DNA of 34,721 bases from Planctomycetota bacterium. GTDB taxonomy: Bacteria; Planctomycetota; Phycisphaerae; SM23-33. This document shows, piece by piece, positions 1 to 7,879 of the stretch (its first letter is position 1; each line of letters starts with the position of its first letter). The notes beneath the pieces were generated by a model. It saw only the letters and a program-made list of their open reading frames with translations. It was not told the origin of the DNA and did not search any database. The translations under genes and the position numbers were made by a program. The DNA is taken from positions 1 to 34,721 of the forward strand of contig JACRIL010000143.1 of assembly GCA_016235825.1 (NCBI GenBank), in the 5' to 3' direction.

Positions 1-2
1 AG

Positions 3-107
3 ACCCAGATCCTGGCGTGCTTCTTTGCGTATCAGTTGCTGCTGCGGTATAATGAACGCTGTGGGAAAAAAAATGGACAGCTACAATGGATAGTCGATGG
101 CCTGTAA
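3..107 (+). CDS. possible 3' end of an unidentified gene (partial)
   Basis: A frame is open from the left window edge for 34 codons and ends in TAA at 105-107. The peptide (LLLRYNERCGKKNGQLQW in the middle) is not recognised. It could be the C-terminus of a gene that starts outside the window, or chance, since 34 codons are weak evidence. The sequence downstream is an interspersed repeat, which is typical of the end of a gene in this window. Confidence 0.22.
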   Translation, partial: TQILACFFAYQLLLRYNERCGKKNGQLQWIVDGL

Positions 108-109
108 TT

Positions 110-292
110 ATCGGACAGCCTCAACTTGTTGCACGCGGAAAATTCATCACGCAATCCTGGCACACGTTTTTGGTGGCACCCTCAAGCGAAACAACGTGGA
201 GCTTGGGGGTGGTTGTTTGCAATAAAGAAGAAGTTCACAAACACCCCCAAACCCCGCTGCGTTGCAGCTGGAGTTTGAGGGTGCCACCGGCC
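110..292. repeat. hairpin repeat of the CACCCTCAA family (composite copy)
   Basis: The outer arms 172-187 and 273-288 (GGTGGCACCCTCAAGC versus the complement of GTTTGAGGGTGCCACC) match at 15 of 16 positions. Inside are two hairpins. One is 177-187 paired with 201-211. The other is 242-252 paired with 273-283, with a nested GCTGC-GTT-GCAGC stem at 256-268. The preceding CAACTTGTTGCACGC (near 122) recurs, slightly changed, in the element at 29211-29318. Related hairpins lie at 7601-7642 and 28562-28594. No coding potential is evident. Confidence 0.7.
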
Positions 293-375
293 GGGCGTTG
301 GGAATTAACGAGGCCCTATGCCCGCCGCAGTTTAGATAGTATTATCTGGCGTATTCTATCGATGAAAGGACCGCA

Positions 376-3123
376 ATGGACCCCAATGCGAAATTCGTGT
401 GGACTGATCCTCATGGTTCGGGCAGGAACCGGTACTCGCTGTTCCGCAGGAGTTTTGAGCTGCCCGGCGAGCCTGCCAAAAGCCAGTTTCATATATTTGC
501 CGACACGCGATACCGTTTGAGCGTCAACGGCGAAACGGTCGGCCATGGCCCGGCCAGATTTATGCGGGTCAAGCCGGAGTACGACACGTGGGACATCGGC
601 CCGCTGCTGCGGAAGGGCCGGAATGTGCTGGCCGTAACGGTCAACAGCTACGGCGGGTTGAGCTTTCACAGCGAGAAAGGCGTAGGCTGCCTGATCGCCT
701 GGGGCGCGGCGGAGGACAAGGCGAAAACTAAAATCGATCTTGCGACCGGGCCGGAGTGGCGGGCCATTACGTCTCCCGGGCACAACCCGGACACCGCGTA
801 TCTGAGCTTCGCGCTGAATGCCGGCGAGATGCTCGACGCCAGCGCGATGCCCGCCGGGTGGGATGCTCCGTACTTCGACGACACGGCCTGGCCGAAGGCT
901 GTAAAGCTTGAAAGCGCCACCGGGCTGGGCCAACTGTTCCCGCGGTCGATACCGCTGCTGGATGAGCGGGAGGTCCTGCCGTATCGCAGTCTCGGAGCAT
1001 GGTCGGCCAGGCCGAAATCTGGCGAGGATGTCTATTCGCTCATGGTTACGATCAAACACGGCAGGAGCAGCAGGGCCAACGGCAAGGCGGCACTGTTCGC
1101 GTATATCCATTCGTCGAAGGATCAGAAGATAACCTTCGGGGCATGGTGGGGCAGGTATTGGGTGAACGGAAAGGAACTAGCGCCGGCCGCCAGATTCGAT
1201 GGCCAACTCCGGCAGGATTTTCCGGCCGAACTGGCAAAGGGGTGGAACTCGTTCATGGTATACGAAACATTCAGAAGCGACTGGTGGGATTTTTATCTGG
1301 CCCTGCCCGCCGGGGCGGGCCTGACGCTGTCAGCCGAAAAAGACCTGAAATGTCCGAACACGTTCCTGATCGGCGGTCCGTGGGAGCCGGAGCAGGCCGA
1401 ACTGGCCGACGGAATGGCAAAGCCTTTGGCCGCGCCGGGCGATCTGCCTTCGCAGTTGGGGCCGTGGCGGGCCTGGCCGCGGAACAAATCGGCCCAGACG
1501 CCGTGCCGGCAGCGGGCGTGGAAGACATTCCATCGAATCAGCGACGACGCCGGTTTGCAGCCGGATATCAAAACGCTCGCCTCTAAGGCCGGCGACGGCA
1601 CGCTCTGCCTGCTCTACGATTTCGGCGGCGAGATTCTGGGCCGTCCCGTCGTCGATTTCGACGCGGCGGCGGGAACCATCGTTGATCTTTCCTATTCCGA
1701 GCGGCTCAAGGCCGACGGAACCAGCGACGTGCACAACCGGTTCTTTGTGGACATGGTCGAGCGATACGTCGCCCGGTCCGGCCGGCAGATATGGCAGACG
1801 TTCCATCCGCGGGGATTCCGCTACCTGGAGGTGTTGATAACCGGCAACGTTGAAAAATTCCGGCTTAACCGTCTCAGCGTTTCGCGGGCCAATTATCCGG
1901 TTGCGAACATCGGCAGGTTCGAGTGTTCCGATCCGGTCCTCAACCGGGTTTGGGAACTCGGCCGGGTTACGCAGCACGCGTGCATGGAAGACGCGTACGT
2001 CGATTGCCCCTGGCGTGAAAGAGGACTTTACAGCGGCGATTTTCTCGTCCAGTTCTTCACGAACATGGCGGCCTTCGGCGACGTGAAACTTTTCCGCCGG
2101 TGCATCGAGCTGTTTCTGCTGGCCCAGGGCGCCAACGGGTTGGTGCCCGGCGGGGCGTTCGGCATAGAGGCCGGCCTGCATCCCGATTATTCCGCCATTC
2201 TCGTCCAGGCGATGTACCAGTACTGGCGGCAAAGCGGCGAACAGGCTTTTCTGCAGGAAAACGCCGGCAGGCTGTTAAAGCTTCTGGAAGGGCTTGAGGC
2301 CCTCAAGGCGGACGGGCGGCCCGATCTGCTTGACGGCTCGAGCATGCATCCTTACATCGACCTGTCCCATTTCGACAAGGACGGGGTCTGCTGCTCGCTG
2401 AACTGTTTCTGTCAGAAAGCCTTTGCCGACGGCTCGGCGATCTTCCGGCTCGTCGGCATGTCCGCCGAGGCCGAACGTTTCAGCCGCCGCGCCGACCATC
2501 TCGCCCAGGCCATAAGGCGGGAATTCTGGGATGAATCCGCCGGTGCGTTTGTGGATCGTCTGCGGAGCGACGTTCCTGCGACGGGGCCATCCGTTCCATC
2601 AAATGCACTGGCGATCCTGTACGACATCGCCTCGCCGGAACAGGCCGTCCGGGCCGGGCAGCGGCTGCAAAAGGCCATGCTGGAGAATTTCCGCGTCGCA
2701 AATCCGGCCAGAAATGACGAATGCAATGTTACGTCCTATTTCGCGTTTTACGCCCTCGGCGCGATGTTCAAACTGGGCATGGACGAGCAGGCCCAGCAGT
2801 TCGTCCGCAAGTATTACGGCCGGATGCTCGACCTGGGCGCCTGGACGATGTGGGAATATTTCGTGGATAGCGGCGGTTCCAGCCTATGCCATGCCTGGAG
2901 CACATGCCCGACCCACTACCTTTCGACCCGCACGCTGGGCGTCGTGTTCCCGGAAGCCGGCCGGCCGGAAATTGTGGCGATCAGGCCCAATCCAGGCGGC
3001 CTGACCTGGGCCCAGGGCGTATATCCCCATCCGGCCGGGCCGATGCACGTCAGTTGGCGGATCAGAAACGGCAGGCTCGAAACAGATTGCCAGGCCCCGC
3101 CAGGCGTAAAAATCGTGGAATAA
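376..3123 (+). CDS. GH78 alpha-L-rhamnosidase-like glycoside hydrolase
   Basis: The 915-residue protein is expected to remove terminal alpha-L-rhamnose from plant or algal glycans or oligosaccharides. The order fits the GH78 family: N-terminal beta-sandwich/lectin-like domains up to about residue 480, an (alpha/alpha)6 barrel from about 505 to 835, and a C-terminal beta-sandwich. The barrel holds the family signature DCPWRERGLYSGD (residues 543-555). D543, E548 and D555 line up with the acidic residues known from GH78 enzymes, and E827 in MWEYF matches the second key Glu. The start is supported by AAAGGA five bases upstream. No signal peptide is visible, so a cytoplasmic enzyme acting on imported oligosaccharides is likely. 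The gene stands alone and converges with the kinase-like gene. Substrate is not provable from sequence; a related six-hairpin glycosidase is the main alternative. Confidence 0.9.
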   Translation: MDPNAKFVWTDPHGSGRNRYSLFRRSFELPGEPAKSQFHIFADTRYRLSVNGETVGHGPARFMRVKPEYDTWDIGPLLRKGRNVLAVTVNSYGGLSFHSEKGVGCLIAWGAAEDKAKTKIDLATGPEWRAITSPGHNPDTAYLSFALNAGEMLDASAMPAGWDAPYFDDTAWPKAVKLESATGLGQLFPRSIPLLDEREVLPYRSLGAWSARPKSGEDVYSLMVTIKHGRSSRANGKAALFAYIHSSKDQKITFGAWWGRYWVNGKELAPAARFDGQLRQDFPAELAKGWNSFMVYETFRSDWWDFYLALPAGAGLTLSAEKDLKCPNTFLIGGPWEPEQAELADGMAKPLAAPGDLPSQLGPWRAWPRNKSAQTPCRQRAWKTFHRISDDAGLQPDIKTLASKAGDGTLCLLYDFGGEILGRPVVDFDAAAGTIVDLSYSERLKADGTSDVHNRFFVDMVERYVARSGRQIWQTFHPRGFRYLEVLITGNVEKFRLNRLSVSRANYPVANIGRFECSDPVLNRVWELGRVTQHACMEDAYVDCPWRERGLYSGDFLVQFFTNMAAFGDVKLFRRCIELFLLAQGANGLVPGGAFGIEAGLHPDYSAILVQAMYQYWRQSGEQAFLQENAGRLLKLLEGLEALKADGRPDLLDGSSMHPYIDLSHFDKDGVCCSLNCFCQKAFADGSAIFRLVGMSAEAERFSRRADHLAQAIRREFWDESAGAFVDRLRSDVPATGPSVPSNALAILYDIASPEQAVRAGQRLQKAMLENFRVANPARNDECNVTSYFAFYALGAMFKLGMDEQAQQFVRKYYGRMLDLGAWTMWEYFVDSGGSSLCHAWSTCPTHYLSTRTLGVVFPEAGRPEIVAIRPNPGGLTWAQGVYPHPAGPMHVSWRIRNGRLETDCQAPPGVKIVE

Positions 3124-3187
3124 TTTCGTATGCGGTCTGCGGCGAACCTGCCGGGACTCCGCGATGAGCATCCGGCCAGGTCACGAG

Positions 3188-3213
3188 GAATCGTCATGGA
3201 TCCATGACGATTC
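3188..3213. repeat. 26 bp perfect palindrome at the convergent gene junction
   Basis: The half site GAATCGTCATGGA (3188-3200) is followed directly by its exact reverse complement (3201-3213). It overlaps the last codons and the TGA stop (3194-3196) of the - strand kinase-like gene and lies about 65 bp after the rhamnosidase stop. No T-tract follows on either side, so a classical intrinsic terminator is not shown. Confidence 0.75.
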
Positions 3214-5722
3214 GCAGGCCGACTGTTCCGGTCCTGAACGGGGCGCCGACCATCTGATAATATCTGGCGGCGGATCGGCATTCTTTGACTTCCTCGTTCC
3301 ATGCGCCGCCCCGCAGAATCCTTCCTTGTCCGCCGGTGGGGCCTTTGGGATCGGTGGCCGCGCCGGCGGGATAATCGCCGTAATAATCGCTGCACCATTC
3401 CCAGACGTTGCCGTGCATGTCGTGCAGGCCCCATGCGTTTGCCGGGAACGAGCCGGTCTTCTCGGTCCTGCTGCCGACCATGTCCTTGACAGACGGGGCG
3501 AAGAATCTGGCCTTGCCGACTTCGAGAGTCGCTCCGGTGTTATAGGGCGTCGTCGTCCCGGCGCGGCAGGCGTATTCCCACTCGGCCTCGGTCGGCAGGC
3601 GATATTTTTTCCCTTCGCTCTCGCTTAATCGCCGGCAGAATGCCGCGGCGTCATCATAGTTTATAACATCGTCAACTGGCAGTTCGGGGCCCTTGAAGCG
3701 GGACTTCTCCTCGTTCATGATTGTCTTCCACTGCTGCTGGGTTACCTCTTTGGCAGCCATGTAGAAGCCCTTCGAGATCGTAATCTTACGCTGTTTTTCA
3801 TCGTTTTTTCTTCCCTGCTCCGAATTCGGGCTGCCCATCATGAATTCGCCGGCCGGTATCAGGATCATTTTGATCCCGATGGAATTGGCGAAGCTGCTCA
3901 GGTTGGCGGGGGGCGGAGGCTTGACCGTTTCAGGCGGCGGTTGGGGTTTGGGGCCTTCGACTATTTCTTCCGGAGGCGGAATCACGCTGCCGTTGCCCTG
4001 CGACGAGCCTCCCATGTCGGTGGTTTCAGCCGGCGGCGGTTGAGGCTGTGGCTGCGGCTGAGGCTGAGGCTGCGGACGCGGCTGGGGCTGAACGCTCTGA
4101 GGGTCCGGCGGCGTGGCCTGCGGGGCAGTCTCTTTCTTTATGATAGTTTTCCGCTGCGAGAAATCGCCGCCCAAAGCGATGTAAAGGACGGCAAAGCCCA
4201 ATCCCAGGACGAGTATCGCCACAAGCACCCCGTAAATTTTGGAGTTGGCGTTGGATTTTCCGACGATCGCCCTGAATCGTCTGCGTTTGTCGGAGGCGGT
4301 CCGGTTTGCGGCCACCGCCATGCCGGAAAGCGAATCCTGCGGATTGGCCTGGTCGGACGCCACCGCCATGCCGGCGAGAGTGTCGTGCGATTCGGAATCG
4401 TCGTCCTGGACGGCCCGTTCTTCCTGTGGCACTTGTGCGATGTTGGACAGGCCTGTCAGGTAGTTGCTTGAGTCGTAATCCGCGTCGTCGTGCACTGTGG
4501 TCGGTTTTCTGCTGGCCGGCCTCTCAGTGGCGAAGAGGTCCGACATTTCTTCGTCGAAGGCTGCTTCCCCCTGATCTTCCTGCGGCCGTTTGGCCGCCGC
4601 CGGACGGCCGGGAGGCTTGGCGCCGTCTTCCATGTCGTCGGGCACCTCGATAGCCTCCGGAATGTCCGAGGTCTCCACGGAAGCGAGTTTTTCAAGCTCG
4701 CCCAGAAGCTGATCCGTCGAGGGGAACCGGTCGTCGGGCGCTTCGGAGGTGCAACACTGTATGATATTGTCCCATCCTTCGCTGATTCCCTGGACGATTT
4801 TAGAAGGCAGTTCGGCGAATTTGCCGGGCAACCGGCCTGTCAGCAGCCGGTAAAACAGTATTCCGATCGAATACATGTCGCTGCGGTGGTCCGGGTCGCC
4901 GTCGCCCCGGCGGAGTTCCGGGGCCATGTAATCGACGGCTTCCGGCGTGGCCATCAGGTCTTCCTTGATGCTGACAGCCTTTGCCAAGCCTATGTCTATC
5001 AACTTTATGTTGCCTTTGACGTCAATGAGGATGTTTTCGGGCCTGACAGCGCCGTGAATTATCCCCTGGCTGTGAATCGCGCAAAGGGCCGACGCCAGTT
5101 GCCTGGCCCATTTGCTTGCCCGCTTCTCGGACGCCCTGCCCTTGGGGTGCAGTTTGAGGTACTCCGACAGGGTCATCTGCCTGCCGCTGGGCCCCTGTAC
5201 ATATTCCTGGGCCATGAAACTTATGTTTTCAAACTGCCCCGCGAATTCCACATTGGCGATGTTGGGATGCCTTATTTTGACCAGTTCGCGCCCGACGGAC
5301 AGAAAATTCGATGTCGCCTCTTCGTTCGCGGCGAATTTGCTTGGGAGATATTTCACCACGCACTTGTGGTCAGCCTGGGTGTTTTCAGCCAGATAAGTTT
5401 TGAGAATGGGCGTCCTGGCGATCATCTCCAGGACCAGGTAATCGCCGAGCCTTATCACCGCCGACTGCACCTGGAGCGTATCGTTGTCCTCGTCCCTTTC
5501 GGGAAGCCCGTTCCTGGCGTTGGGCGCCCGGCGCGGCGCCTGAAGGCCGGATGGACGCTGTGCTGCCGCCGGACTCCGTCCGGATCGGCCGTTTGCGGCT
5601 GCCTGCGACCTGTTTCGCAACGCATATACCGCGCTGCAGCCGGGACATGTGTATTTGCCGCCTTCCGGCGTTTTGGCCAGTTGTTTCTTATGCTGGCATT
5701 TCGGGCATGTTACAATAATCAT
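3194..5722 (-). CDS. membrane Ser/Thr (pseudo)kinase fused to FGE-sulfatase-like domain
   Basis: The 842-residue protein has five parts. 1: an MJ0042-like zinc ribbon, CPKC...CPGC, residues 6-29. 2: a protein-kinase fold, about 93-345. 3: a charged linker with two D-[TS]-L-[AS]-GMAVA units, about 447-472. 4: one transmembrane helix, about 496-518. 5: a Pro/Gln-rich spacer (QP repeats about 546-562) and a C-terminal FGE-sulfatase-like domain, about 608-842. The kinase part keeps the ATP lysine (K124), a DFG-like DIG (D243), APE (267-270) and the subdomain IX Asp. The catalytic loop is HGAVRPEN (223-230), so the HRD aspartate is replaced by Ala225, and the glycine loop is poor. It is therefore probably a pseudokinase or very weak kinase. 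The FGE part reads RGGAWNEEVKECRSAARYY and lacks the paired Cys of true sulfatase-activating enzymes. It suggests a cytoplasmic sensor domain joined to an external binding domain. The Shine-Dalgarno sequence is weak. Confidence 0.85.
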   Translation of the reverse strand: MIIVTCPKCQHKKQLAKTPEGGKYTCPGCSAVYALRNRSQAAANGRSGRSPAAAQRPSGLQAPRRAPNARNGLPERDEDNDTLQVQSAVIRLGDYLVLEMIARTPILKTYLAENTQADHKCVVKYLPSKFAANEEATSNFLSVGRELVKIRHPNIANVEFAGQFENISFMAQEYVQGPSGRQMTLSEYLKLHPKGRASEKRASKWARQLASALCAIHSQGIIHGAVRPENILIDVKGNIKLIDIGLAKAVSIKEDLMATPEAVDYMAPELRRGDGDPDHRSDMYSIGILFYRLLTGRLPGKFAELPSKIVQGISEGWDNIIQCCTSEAPDDRFPSTDQLLGELEKLASVETSDIPEAIEVPDDMEDGAKPPGRPAAAKRPQEDQGEAAFDEEMSDLFATERPASRKPTTVHDDADYDSSNYLTGLSNIAQVPQEERAVQDDDSESHDTLAGMAVASDQANPQDSLSGMAVAANRTASDKRRRFRAIVGKSNANSKIYGVLVAILVLGLGFAVLYIALGGDFSQRKTIIKKETAPQATPPDPQSVQPQPRPQPQPQPQPQPQPPPAETTDMGGSSQGNGSVIPPPEEIVEGPKPQPPPETVKPPPPANLSSFANSIGIKMILIPAGEFMMGSPNSEQGRKNDEKQRKITISKGFYMAAKEVTQQQWKTIMNEEKSRFKGPELPVDDVINYDDAAAFCRRLSESEGKKYRLPTEAEWEYACRAGTTTPYNTGATLEVGKARFFAPSVKDMVGSRTEKTGSFPANAWGLHDMHGNVWEWCSDYYGDYPAGAATDPKGPTGGQGRILRGGAWNEEVKECRSAARYYQMVGAPFRTGTVGLRIVMDP

Positions 5723-5884
5723 GTCTTTTCGCCGCCGCCTTCAAAGATGTTCCGCTCCGCAGCCCGGTTCAACCCTGCGGCGTGCCGGCCGGACATCCCG
5801 ACGTGTAAATTCTGATCAACGCCCACAAACCAAAGATACATGTTAACATCGGCGGGGCGGCATGGCAAGGGAATGTGAGCCGGT

Positions 5885-6202
5885 TCAGGCGACGATTTTG
5901 GCGATCTTGACGCGGAGATATTTCTGCCTGTGGCCGACCTTGCTCCGCGAGTGCTTGCGCCTGCGATAGAAATAGTGATAGAGTTTCGGCCCCTTGTGGG
6001 CCGGCTCGACGATCTCGGCGGTTACCTTTGCGCCGGCCACCAGCGGCGAGCCGACCTGGGTCCTGCCCTCGCCGCCGACCAGAAGGACGCGGTCGAACTC
6101 GACTTCCTTTGCGTCGGCCGCAAGCTCCTGAAGGTCCACGTCGAGCACGTCGCCGGGCGTAACCTTGTACTGTCTGGCCCCGGATTCAATTATTGCGTAC
6201 AT
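5885..6202 (-). CDS. rplU: 50S ribosomal protein L21
   Basis: The 105-residue protein has normal length for bL21, the N-terminus MYAIIESGARQYKV and the C-terminal signature KHSRSKVGHRQKYLRVKI that contacts 23S rRNA. AGGAG lies eight bases before the ATG. In most bacteria rplU is followed at once by rpmA (L27). Here the next gene on the strand is the kinase-like gene 162 bp away, so the usual pair is split. The upstream 6203-6365 carries no gene. Identification is secure. Confidence 0.96.
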   Translation of the reverse strand: MYAIIESGARQYKVTPGDVLDVDLQELAADAKEVEFDRVLLVGGEGRTQVGSPLVAGAKVTAEIVEPAHKGPKLYHYFYRRRKHSRSKVGHRQKYLRVKIAKIVA

Positions 6203-6365
6203 GTTATTGCTCCTGGATTTGTCTCATCGGGCTCGCCTGCCGGATTGTTCATTCAACCGCGCCGGTCTGCCCGCACCGGCGGCTGTCAACAAACCCGCCG
6301 CCTGAAGGAGGGCCGATTATCCGTCCATCCGACGCCAAGTCAAGAACTTATCAAATTACGGCGCT

Positions 6366-6394
6366 AAAAAAAATCCGGGTCCGGCCCAACCCGG
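6366..6394 (-). terminator. intrinsic terminator after the SGNH hydrolase gene
   Basis: Read on the - strand, CCGGGT (6394-6389) pairs with ACCCGG (6380-6375) and is followed by a run of eight T (6373-6366). It lies 20 bp past the stop of the hydrolase gene and separates it from rplU. Confidence 0.8.
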
Positions 6395-6413
6395 CATAGA
6401 TTTGTCGGGCGGC

Positions 6414-7235
6414 TTACTTTTTCCACTGGTCTGCTTTGCGCCATGTCTGAATTACATGGGGCAAGGCTCCCGTGCCTCCTGTGTTCCAGATACTTGAATT
6501 CAACTGCTCCTCTATCCTCCGGCTTTTGTGCGACAAGAACGAGCAATGAGCCGCCACCTCGCAGAACACGGTAAGGCCGATGATACGTTGGCCCATATCG
6601 TTGAAATGGCATGTGTCCGCCGTGAGCAGCCAAGGCGCGCCTTCCAAGACGCGATACACATCCACAAAGAGCGACCGCGTTTCCGACGCCAACTGTGCTA
6701 TGGCCTGGTTGTATGCCAGCACCAGGTCGTCGCCCGATCGCCCGAATTTCCCGGAACGGAAGTTCGCATATTCCGGCCTCGCCCATGTTTTCGCGTCATA
6801 TAGCAGATTCCAGTATGGACCGACAAGAACCACGAGGGCGTCGGGAATACTTTCTCGCGTCTTCGACACAATCACGCCGTAGGCTCGGATAAAGCTCTCC
6901 AAGGCATGGCCACATCGCGAATCATTCAGGCCATAGGCGAATACCGCCATGTCAGGACGGCAGGCAATCATGTCGGCCTCGAATCGCTCCAGCGCAGATG
7001 GAGCGGTCCGGTACACATCTCCCGCAATGTACCCTGGAGCATCAGGACTTATCACATTGGAGGGTATCGCGTTGTTTAAGACTCGCACAGGCTCATCCTG
7101 AAACTCGCGTATGCTGTCCCCCAGAACCTGCACCCATTCGTTTCTTGGGGAACTCGCATTCATTCCATATGCGTTTGATTCTCCCATCACCACCAAACGT
7201 CGTACTGGCTCGGACCGATAGTCATTTCGTATCAT
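6414..7235 (-). CDS. SGNH/GDSL-family hydrolase
   Basis: The 273-residue protein shows the SGNH blocks. Block I is VVMGESNAYG (GES instead of GDS, nucleophile Ser), an Asn follows in VLNNAIPSN, block III is YGLNDSR, and block V is ADTCHFND, giving the Asp-x-x-His of the catalytic dyad. Such enzymes are esterases or acyl/acetyl hydrolases acting on lipids or acetylated sugars; the substrate is unknown. An in-frame ATG lies 27 bp further upstream, but the ATG at 7235 is preferred because AAAGGA sits six bases before it. No signal peptide is seen, so it is probably cytoplasmic. A 14 bp dyad (GTGTTG-CA-CAACAC, 7249-7262) lies immediately upstream of the ribosome binding site. A terminator follows the gene. 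Confidence 0.82.
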   Translation of the reverse strand: MIRNDYRSEPVRRLVVMGESNAYGMNASSPRNEWVQVLGDSIREFQDEPVRVLNNAIPSNVISPDAPGYIAGDVYRTAPSALERFEADMIACRPDMAVFAYGLNDSRCGHALESFIRAYGVIVSKTRESIPDALVVLVGPYWNLLYDAKTWARPEYANFRSGKFGRSGDDLVLAYNQAIAQLASETRSLFVDVYRVLEGAPWLLTADTCHFNDMGQRIIGLTVFCEVAAHCSFLSHKSRRIEEQLNSSIWNTGGTGALPHVIQTWRKADQWKK

Positions 7236-7532
7236 GATTGTTCCTTTCGTGTTGCACAACACTGTTCAGGCCGCCCAGCATGGTGCGGCTTCCGCCGGCC
7301 TGGCCGCCAATGATCCGTGATGTTGCGATAAAACCCTTTTGCCTGATACTCATAATTATTTTATCCTTATCGCACAAAGGCAAAAACTGGTGCCATCGCT
7401 CGCATCTGTTTGCGGGCGTGTGCTTTTTTAGTTTCAAAGCTCCAGATGCTTTGACGAAAACATGATAATCAGTCGGCAGACACATGCCAATCGAAAGAAG
7501 CAAAAAAGAACATGGCCGCCGTTGAAATGTGG

Positions 7533-7576
7533 CACGGGCATCTTGCCCGTGTGTCCCACGGCCGTCCCGCCCGTGG
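7533..7576. repeat. double-hairpin repeat (CACGGGC type), copy 1
   Basis: The first hairpin is CACGGGCA-TCT-TGCCCGTG (7533-7551). The second is CCACGGCCG-TCC-CGCCCGTGG (7556-7576), with one mismatch in the stem. The same two-hairpin arrangement occurs at 20307-20350 with changed inner bases. Read through in some frames it gives the low-complexity peptide GRDARAT, which is not a protein signal. Confidence 0.75.
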
Positions 7577-7600
7577 CTGTTTAAAGAATGATTTTACGAC

Positions 7601-7642
7601 CACCCTCAAACTTCGCTGCGTTGCAGCTTAAGTTTGAGGGTG
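7601..7642. repeat. near-perfect 42 bp hairpin of the CACCCTCAA family
   Basis: The outer arms CACCCTCAAACTT (7601-7613) and AAGTTTGAGGGTG (7630-7642) pair perfectly over 13 bp. A nested stem GCTGC-GTT-GCAGC (7615-7627) fills the loop. The same plan occurs at 242-283. Confidence 0.8.
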
Positions 7643-7879
7643 CCACCTTGGATAGTTCCCTCTCCTATACCACCGGCCGCAAACCGATGCGGACATGGCA
7701 TCTGGTTTGTCAGCCCGCAAGGGGGTCTGCCAGTAGCCCCACCCCGAAGCAGCTTATCCGGCGCATCCCTTCGTAGCCTTCGACTTCGCCAAGGCTTCGT
7801 CGGACAAGTTGGCGAAGAAGAGGCGAAGCCGGAAGCGAAGATCGGGTCTCATTCACCACGTTTTTGGGATGAGAACCAA

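Larger units (their letters stand above)
7236..7879. other. repeat-rich intergenic region without a gene
   Basis: No convincing gene is present. From left to right it holds the start region of the hydrolase gene, a segment with CTCGCATCTGTTTGCGGG (about 7398-7415) that recurs inverted at 20279-20298 (CGCAAACAGATGCGAG) and, degenerate, near 21090, then a double-hairpin repeat (7533-7576), a long hairpin (7601-7642), and a tail rich in CTTCG/CGAAG motifs. Confidence 0.6.

Noticed and set aside
86..520. Open frame of 144 codons near the left edge
   Set aside because: It runs through the hairpin repeat and overlaps the start of the rhamnosidase gene in another frame.
7601..7642. Possible CRISPR-like repeat or terminator
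   Set aside because: The hairpin is a single copy at the site without regular spacers and without a T-tract, and its relatives are scattered.
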